Of a stretch of 19,270 bases of DNA, positions 14,818 to 19,270 are shown one piece after another. Every line of letters starts with the position of its first letter. Position 1 is the first letter of the stretch. Made by a program: the position numbers and the translations under genes. The stretch comes from an uncultured Dialister sp. (GTDB lineage Bacteria > Bacillota > Negativicutes > Veillonellales > Dialisteraceae): NCBI RefSeq assembly GCF_900765565.1, contig NZ_CAAFRZ010000281.1, forward strand, positions 1 to 19,270, in the 5' to 3' direction. The notes below the pieces were generated by a model. The model had not been told where the DNA came from. It did not search any database and saw only the letters and a program-made list of their open reading frames with translations.

Positions 14818-15486
14818 ATGCTGACCATAGACCATCTTTATTTTTCCTACACCGGGAAGGAGCCCTGGCTTCTGGAGGATATTTCCCTCCATGTGCCGAA
14901 GGGTTCCTATATTTCCATCGTAGGAAACAACGGGAGCGGCAAGAGCACCCTGCTGAAGCTCATCCTTGGTTTTCTCCATCCCACGAAAGGGTCCATCCGA
15001 TGCCAGGCCCGGCGCATCGGCTACGTGCCCCAGATGCCGGGGCGGGACCAGGCCTTCCCCATCACCGTGAGGGAGGTCATCCATTCCTATGGGAAGCTGC
15101 TTCACCTGAAGAATTTTTCCGTGAAGAAGACCCTTGCCGCCACGGGCATGGAGGATTATGAAAACGAGCTCATGGGCCGCCTGTCAGGGGGGCAGCACCA
15201 GCGGGTGCTCATTGCCCGGGCCCTCATGGGAAGTCCGGACCTTCTCATCCTGGACGAACCATCCACAGGGGTGGACCTCATGAACCAGAAGGAAATCTAC
15301 CGGGAACTTTCCAGGCTGAACAGGGAGCGCCATCTTACGGTGCTGGCGGTGGAGCACAATATGGAGGAAGCGGGGAAAGTATCCACCAGCCTTTACCACG
15401 TGGATCACGGCCACGGCCATCTCTGCAGCGTTTCCCATTATATTGAAGAGTATATAGAAAAGGAGGGCGGCCATGTTCAGCTATAG
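14818..15486 (+). CDS. znuC: Metal (zinc/manganese) ABC transporter ATP-binding subunit
   Basis: A 222-residue ATPase that powers the ZnuB permease from the cytoplasmic face. It has Walker A GNNGSGKST at 36-44, the signature LSGGQHQR starting at 122, Walker B LLILDEP at 142-148, and the switch His180 in AVEHNM. The C-terminal tail is rich in histidine (HVDHGHGH around 194-201, then His207 and His219), which could bind metal, though that is inference. The ATG follows AAAGGAG. The last 14 nt overlap znuB, suggesting coupled translation. It heads a three-gene operon with the permease and the binding lipoprotein. Zinc is the most likely substrate, and manganese cannot be excluded. Confidence 0.95.
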   Translation: MLTIDHLYFSYTGKEPWLLEDISLHVPKGSYISIVGNNGSGKSTLLKLILGFLHPTKGSIRCQARRIGYVPQMPGRDQAFPITVREVIHSYGKLLHLKNFSVKKTLAATGMEDYENELMGRLSGGQHQRVLIARALMGSPDLLILDEPSTGVDLMNQKEIYRELSRLNRERHLTVLAVEHNMEEAGKVSTSLYHVDHGHGHLCSVSHYIEEYIEKEGGHVQL

Positions 15487-16261
15487 TTTCATGCAGAATG
15501 CCCTTTTCATTTCCCTCTGCATCGCTATCCTCTGTCCCTGCATCGGGATCTTCCTCGTGCTGAAGCGGTACTCCATGATTGGTGATACCCTGGCCCATTC
15601 TTCCCTGGCCGGCGTCACCCTGGGTCTCCTCTTCCGTGACAGTCCGGTACTCACCTCCTTTATTTTCACCGCCCTGGCAGGGCTTTCCATTGAATTTCTC
15701 CGGCAGTACTTCAAGAAATACACGGACCTTATCCTGTCCATTGTCCTGTCCATTTCCGTAGGCATCGCCATTACCCTCATCAGCAGCGGCCATCTCCATG
15801 CCAATGCGGACGCCTACCTCTTCGGCTCCATGCTCACCGTGTCTCCCATGGACATGGCGGCCACCGCCATTTTGAGCCTTTTGGCGGTGCTGCTCATCGC
15901 CTTCAATTACCACCAGCTCCTCTACATCACCTACGATGAAGAGGCATCCCGTATTGCCAAAGTCCACGTGAAGCGGCTGAATTACCTCTTCGCCTTCCTC
16001 GTGGCTGCCGCCATTTCCGTATCCATCCGGTCCGTGGGCATCCTGGTGATCACATCCATGATCACCCTTCCCGTAGCCAGTGCCCTGCAGCTGCAGAAGG
16101 GGTTCCGGGCCACCTTCCTGGCATCCCTGGCCTACAGCTTTCTTTCCATTTTGGGAGGATTCTTCCTGTCCTACTACATCGGTGCCGCCCCCGGCGGCGT
16201 AACCGCCCTGACCGCCGCATTTCTCCTCCTCCTTACCCTCTTTGTAAAGCACGTGCTCTGA
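15473..16261 (+). CDS. znuB: Metal ABC transporter permease, ABC-3 family
   Basis: A 262-residue inner-membrane permease with about eight hydrophobic helices. Family landmarks are GIFLVLKRYSMIGDTLAHSS near the N terminus (the coupling region typical of ABC-3 permeases), SIVLSISVGIAITLI, AYLFGSMLTVS, and IRSVGILVITSMITLPVASA near residue 190. The start overlaps znuC and the znuA ATG begins 7 bp after its stop codon, so the three genes form a tight operon. Length and topology are normal. No frameshift is seen. Confidence 0.95.
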   Translation: MFSYSFMQNALFISLCIAILCPCIGIFLVLKRYSMIGDTLAHSSLAGVTLGLLFRDSPVLTSFIFTALAGLSIEFLRQYFKKYTDLILSIVLSISVGIAITLISSGHLHANADAYLFGSMLTVSPMDMAATAILSLLAVLLIAFNYHQLLYITYDEEASRIAKVHVKRLNYLFAFLVAAAISVSIRSVGILVITSMITLPVASALQLQKGFRATFLASLAYSFLSILGGFFLSYYIGAAPGGVTALTAAFLLLLTLFVKHVL

Positions 16262-16268
16262 GGCGCCT

Positions 16269-17174
16269 ATGAATCTTCTAAGAAAAATCGTTCTGTTCCT
16301 GCTGGCAGGGCTGGTGCTGTCCCTTTCCGCCTGCGGCCGGGAAGCGCCGAAAGTGCCGGAAGAAACCATTCCGGTCACCGTATCCTTTGGAGCCATGGAG
16401 AAGCTCACGAAAGCCATCGGCGGTGACGCCGTATCCATCACGGTCATGGTGCCTGACGGCACAGAGCCCCACGATTTCGAGCCCCGGGCGGAGGACATGG
16501 TGAAGCTTTCCCACTCCCGGCTCTTCGTCTATAACGGCATGGGCATGGAGCACTGGGCGGAAAAAGCCATCCGTGGAGCCGGTTCTCCGGATCTCATCAC
16601 TGTCGATGCTTCGGCCCATGTAACGCCCCTTCTCCTCACCGATGAGGAAGAACGGGAAGAGCACGGCGCCTATGACCCCCATACCTGGCTGGGCCTTAGA
16701 GAAGCAAAAGAAGAGGCCCGGGCCATCCGAGACGGGCTCATTGCCGCCTCCCCGAAGGACAGGGACCTCTTTATGAAAAATTATGAATCCTTTGCAGAAA
16801 GTCTGGACCGGCTGCAGGCAGAATACCAGGACCGGCTGGAAAAAGCGCCCCGCCATGAGCTCGTCACCGGCCACGCCGCCTTTGGATACCTGGCCAGGGA
16901 CTTTGGCCTCACCCAGGAAAGCGTGGAAGACGCCTTTGCCACCGGTGAGCCGCCGGCGAAAAAGCTCATTGAACTCATTGAATTCTGCAGGGCCCACCAT
17001 GTGAAAACCATCTTCACCGAAGAAACCATGGACCCCGCCCTGGCAAGGACTCTGGCCACCGAGGCCGGCGCCAAAGCCGAAACCCTTTCCACCATGGAAG
17101 AGTCCAGCGATGAAAGCTACCTTCAGGTGATGGAGGAAAACCTCACCAAACTGGATCGTGCCATGAACGAATAA
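16269..17174 (+). CDS. znuA: Metal-binding lipoprotein of the zinc/manganese importer (ZnuA-like)
   Basis: A 301-residue cluster A-I substrate-binding protein. Residues 1-22 form a lipoprotein signal ending LSAC, with Cys22 to be lipidated. The expected metal-ligand histidines are His68 (TEPHDFEP), His138 (YDPHTWL) and His202 (TGHAAFGYLAR). An acidic ligand should lie in the C-terminal lobe. The His-rich loop common in zinc-specific members is reduced to a short acidic stretch (EEEREEHGAYDPH), so manganese or mixed specificity is possible. It closes the znuCBA operon and is followed by a hairpin. Confidence 0.93.
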   Translation: MNLLRKIVLFLLAGLVLSLSACGREAPKVPEETIPVTVSFGAMEKLTKAIGGDAVSITVMVPDGTEPHDFEPRAEDMVKLSHSRLFVYNGMGMEHWAEKAIRGAGSPDLITVDASAHVTPLLLTDEEEREEHGAYDPHTWLGLREAKEEARAIRDGLIAASPKDRDLFMKNYESFAESLDRLQAEYQDRLEKAPRHELVTGHAAFGYLARDFGLTQESVEDAFATGEPPAKKLIELIEFCRAHHVKTIFTEETMDPALARTLATEAGAKAETLSTMEESSDESYLQVMEENLTKLDRAMNE

Positions 17175-17219
17175 GGAAGGGCTTCAAAGCATAGCTCACA
17201 GCCCCTTCCCGGTTTTATA
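17174..17219. terminator. Terminator-like hairpin between convergent znuA and the secreted-protein gene
   Basis: GGAAGGGC pairs with GCCCCTTCC (one bulge) across about 19 bases and is followed by CGGTTTTATAT on the plus strand. A second small hairpin GGGTAT/ATACCC at 17221-17238 may serve the opposite strand. Confidence 0.5.
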
Positions 17220-17238
17220 TGGGTATAAGGGAATACCC

Positions 17239-17664
17239 TCATTTGATTTGGTCCACCGTTACCACCCTGTCCCGTTCTACGGAGAGGATGCCTTTTTCTT
17301 TGGAAAGGCTGCGAATCAATGCTTCCATATCCCTGTCCGGCAAAGGATTTTCGGTTTTCAGGGCATACATATTGAAATTCTTATAATCATAGACCAGGGA
17401 CAAATGGTATTTCCGGCAGAGGTCTTCCATCCCCGCCTTTTTCCGATTTCCATCCACGGAGACCAGGATGACAGAAGAAGACACATTGTCCCTCCCCGGC
17501 CGCTCCCCATGGGGACCGGGGATGAAGCAGGAAAATCCGTGGGGCCTTTCCTGCCGGTTTCCTGAATACCCCCAGCAGTCATAGGGTCCGTGGGCATCGG
17601 CTGCAAGGGGGAAAGAAAGGGCCCCTGCCAGGGCCAGTGCCGCTATCCATGTTGTTTTTCTCAT
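17239..17664 (-). CDS. Small secreted protein with subtilisin-propeptide (inhibitor I9)-like C-terminal half
   Basis: A 141-residue protein with a classical signal peptide (MRKTTWIAALALAGALSF), probably cleaved after ADA at residue 24. Residues 25-60 are rich in Gly, Pro, His and Arg with Cys30 and Cys46, perhaps a disulphide pair. Residues 64-137 follow the pattern of the S8 propeptide/I9 fold: SSVILVSVDG as the first strand, a helix with MEDLCRKYHLSLVYDYKNFN, MYALKT, a second helix DMEALIRSLSKEKGI, and the ending LSVERDRVV that resembles the usual VesVEpD. No protease domain follows, so it would be a free-standing propeptide-like protein, possibly an inhibitor or folding aid of an extracytoplasmic protease. 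That role is inference. The start has AGGAGG. The gene lies 28 bp after the LysR gene. Confidence 0.75.
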   Translation of the reverse strand: MRKTTWIAALALAGALSFPLAADAHGPYDCWGYSGNRQERPHGFSCFIPGPHGERPGRDNVSSSVILVSVDGNRKKAGMEDLCRKYHLSLVYDYKNFNMYALKTENPLPDRDMEALIRSLSKEKGILSVERDRVVTVDQIK

Positions 17665-17692
17665 ATAAAGAACCTCCTGAACGAAGGGCCTC

Positions 17693-18583
17693 TTATTCCA
17701 TGGAGAGGCTCTTTTTTCCTTTGCTTGTACTCTTTTTCACAAAATCAATGAATTTCTGCAGGTTTTCCTGGACGAAGACCCCCTTTTTCCACAGGATGCC
17801 CACTTTGCAGGTGATGCCGGGAAGCGGAATTTTCACAAACTTTTCCCCGTCCACCGGAATCGACCGATAGAGGACGGCGCCGCATTGGCCGCCTTCCAGG
17901 ACCTGGAGCAGGGTCATGAGCTGGCTGCAGTACATTTTGACCCGGATTTCCATGTTCCGGGACTGGAAGTAGGAAATCACGGTCTCCGTGGACATGGAAT
18001 CTGTATTGAAGAGGAGCAGTGGCAGCTTGGAAAGGCTCTCCAGGTTTACCGCCCCGCTTCTCACCAGGGGATGGTCCTTCGACAGGCAGAATACAAAGGA
18101 ATCTTCCATAATCTGGAAATAATTATAGGTGTCCAGGTTCACCATGTCCAGATTTCCCAGGGCCACGTCCAGGTCCTCCTTTTCTACCAGTTCCCCCGCC
18201 CGGATGGATCCGTATTCGAAAAGCTGAACCGTCACCCCCGTCTCCTCCTCGAAACGATCCGTAAGCTCCGGGATACATATGGTGGAAAGAATGGGCGGTA
18301 TACCGATACGGAGGGGCCTTTCTGATTCCCTCCTGTCGAACCGGATCTTCAGCTTTTCCGTTTCTTTCAGAATCCGCTGGGCTTCGTCATAGAAATCAGC
18401 GCCCTCATCGGTGAGGGAAATCCGGTTTTTTCCATGGATGAAAAGACGGCAGTGAAATTCCTTTTCCAGGTCCCGGAGGGCTGTGGAAATCGTGGGCTGC
18501 GATACAAAGAGCGTCTCCGCCGCCCGGGTAATGCTGTGGGTCCGACAGACAGCGCAGAAATAGGAAAGTTGGGTAAGAGTCAT
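17693..18583 (-). CDS. LysR-type transcriptional regulator
   Basis: A regulator of about 296 residues, the normal family length. The N-terminal winged helix-turn-helix spans about residues 1-60, with LSYFCAVCRTHSITRAAETL and VSQPTISTALRDLEKEF. A linker helix and the two-lobed effector-binding domain follow from about residue 90 (PLRIGIPPILSTICIPELTD). The ATG is preceded by AAAGGAG. Longer reading upstream runs into repeat DNA and is unsupported. The next gene, 28 bp downstream on the same strand, encodes the secreted I9-like protein, so the two are probably co-transcribed. The effector and targets cannot be deduced. No divergent gene shares its promoter region, unlike many LysR regulators. 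Confidence 0.95.
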   Translation of the reverse strand: MTLTQLSYFCAVCRTHSITRAAETLFVSQPTISTALRDLEKEFHCRLFIHGKNRISLTDEGADFYDEAQRILKETEKLKIRFDRRESERPLRIGIPPILSTICIPELTDRFEEETGVTVQLFEYGSIRAGELVEKEDLDVALGNLDMVNLDTYNYFQIMEDSFVFCLSKDHPLVRSGAVNLESLSKLPLLLFNTDSMSTETVISYFQSRNMEIRVKMYCSQLMTLLQVLEGGQCGAVLYRSIPVDGEKFVKIPLPGITCKVGILWKKGVFVQENLQKFIDFVKKSTSKGKKSLSME

Positions 18584-18632
18584 AAGGGTCTCCTTTGGGG
18601 ATAAACGGTAAAGAAGTAACAAATAAGGAAAT

Positions 18633-18703
18633 AGCGGGGTAGTTAGGAGTGAGGAGTGGTGGTGGCGGCGCATCAAATTATAGAGCGCCGCCTTATGAAA
18701 CCT
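18633..18703. repeat. Family B repeat, single-arm copy upstream of the LysR gene
   Basis: AGTTAGGAGTGAGGAGTGGT, then GGCGGCGCAT, an AT stretch and GAGCGCCGCC match the arms of the element at 14276-14753. GGCGGCGC/GCGCCGCC forms a hairpin. Only one arm is recognisable, so it may be a solo or decayed copy. Confidence 0.7.
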
Positions 18704-18765
18704 GATAGCGGCTATCGCCGCGGGCTGGATACCTGTTGGTCTCACATAGCAAGTCCGCGTGTATA

Positions 18766-18905
18766 GTCAACCACCCTAACCAAACCTTCCCCTCAAGGGG
18801 AAGGCTTCCTATAGCGGCGAAGCCGCTGATAGACCCCATGGTCCCTTGAGGTGGCAGCGAACACAATTTGGAGGAGCGAAGCGAGAGGGGGGTGTACTAC
18901 CGTTA
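18766..18905. repeat. REP-like palindromic unit
   Basis: It contains CCTTCCCC-TCAA-GGGGAAGG (18785-18804), AGCGGC-GAA-GCCGCT (18813-18827), and then CCCTTGAGGTGGCAGCG, with GGAGGAGCGAAGCGAG near 18871. This palindrome style is common in intergenic repeats of several anaerobic Bacillota, from general recall. No reading frame with a ribosome site crosses it. Confidence 0.65.
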
Positions 18906-18959
18906 CACAGCAGTAGTGACTCTACTTGGGTCAATATTGGTTATTAACCCAAATATGCC

Positions 18960-19266
18960 AGGGAAGCACTGATTAAATCGTTGTCGGATTTCATTCTTGG
19001 ATTTTTATGCAATGCGAGGAATAGCTCGATGCGAATAGCGAGCTATTTAAGGCAGCAGTCCTGCATAGGACTGCTGAGCCAAGGTAAGTTGATCGGCCAG
19101 CCGTTAAAAGGTAAGCGCTTTAATGAGCAGGTAAAGCGCCAACGTGCGGCTGGCTTGCAGGTCCTATGCAGGACCTGCACACTTTCTCTGCACATAAAAG
19201 CGCCTTCCTTTTATCCTTGGCCGAGCTATGACGAAGCAGTGCATAAAAATCCTTATGAAATCTGAC
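18960..19266. repeat. MITE-like multi-hairpin element, right copy with terminal inverted repeats
   Basis: Bases 18960-19091 and 19182-19206 are the inverted counterpart of 1-160. The 90 bp between them replace 3 bp of the left copy. The ends 18983-19011 and 19240-19266 form a terminal inverted repeat: GTCGGATTTCAT...GGATTTTTATGCA against GTCAGATTTCAT...GGATTTTTATGCA. It continues weakly inward to TAGCTCG. Between the ends are consecutive hairpins AATAGCTCG/CGAGCTATT, GCAGTCC/GGACTGC, GCCAGCCG/CGGCTGGC enclosing GCGCTTT/AAAGCGC, and GCAGGTCC/GGACCTGC. A 94-codon open frame overlaps it but is probably fortuitous. I see no gene in 18584-19270. Confidence 0.8.
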
Positions 19267-19270
19267 TCTG

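Noticed and set aside
15335..16498. 387-codon open frame on the minus strand opposite znuCBA
   Set aside because: It is antisense to three recognisable genes in a tight operon, and its translation is Gly/Glu/His-rich with no family features.
18981..19265. 94-codon open frame across the right-edge repeat
   Set aside because: It lies entirely inside the multi-hairpin element. It has no ribosome site, its composition reflects the repeat arms, and the left copy is not open in the same way.

Overview
The window looks like part of a bacterial chromosome from an anaerobic member of the Bacillota. A Negativicutes organism (Dialister- or Veillonella-like) is my best guess, at moderate-to-low confidence. 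Support comes from strong AGGAGG-type ribosome sites, sigma-A promoters, a perfect CIRCE element, biotin synthases with the extra cysteines expected of the anaerobe-type enzyme, a Thermotoga/Bacillus-type DAHP synthase, and intergenic gaps packed with small palindromic repeats. No phage, plasmid, rRNA, tRNA or CRISPR features are visible.

Left part (1-8169, all minus strand). In transcription order: an M50 site-2-protease-like membrane protein (7540-8169); a two-repeat UPF0126/TRIC-like membrane protein (6641-7285); an SNF2-family ATPase overlapping a SWIM zinc-finger partner by 14 nt (6501-3162); a MATE efflux transporter (3081-1741); a doubtful short ORF; a 37-residue Tyr/Gly-rich small protein with its own promoter and terminator (1460-1347); and aroF (DAHP synthase, 1180-164). 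The stop codon of aroF lies 3 bp from a copy of a hairpin-rich repeat.

Middle (8303-13160). gltS, a sodium/glutamate symporter, is on the plus strand from a clear promoter. It converges on a minus-strand run of three bioB paralogues (13073-9868). The first bioB has a consensus promoter overlapped by a 33-bp inverted repeat that resembles a BirA operator. All three encode complete enzymes that lack the cysteine matching E. coli Cys97 but share extra cysteines. No other biotin gene is in the window. A perfect 14-bp-stem terminator separates gltS from the bioB run.

Right part (13361-19270). An hsp20 gene has a promoter overlapped by a perfect CIRCE element, so HrcA control is expected. A roughly 480-bp inverted-repeat element follows, then a plus-strand zinc/manganese ABC importer operon (znuC-znuB-znuA). 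Converging on it is a LysR-type regulator followed 28 bp later by a small secreted protein whose C-terminal half resembles a subtilisin propeptide (inhibitor I9). The last 690 bp hold three repeat types and no convincing gene.

Repeats are the main unexplained structure. Three copies of an AGCTTCT-rich inverted-repeat element surround the gltS/bioB region, one with 11 perfect 7-bp units. A TTAGGAGTG/GCGGCGC family occurs three times. A MITE-like, multi-hairpin element at the right edge has an inverted partner at the left edge. The observations most worth follow-up are the bioB triplication with its operator, the orphan propeptide-like secreted protein, the 37-residue gene and the repeat families.
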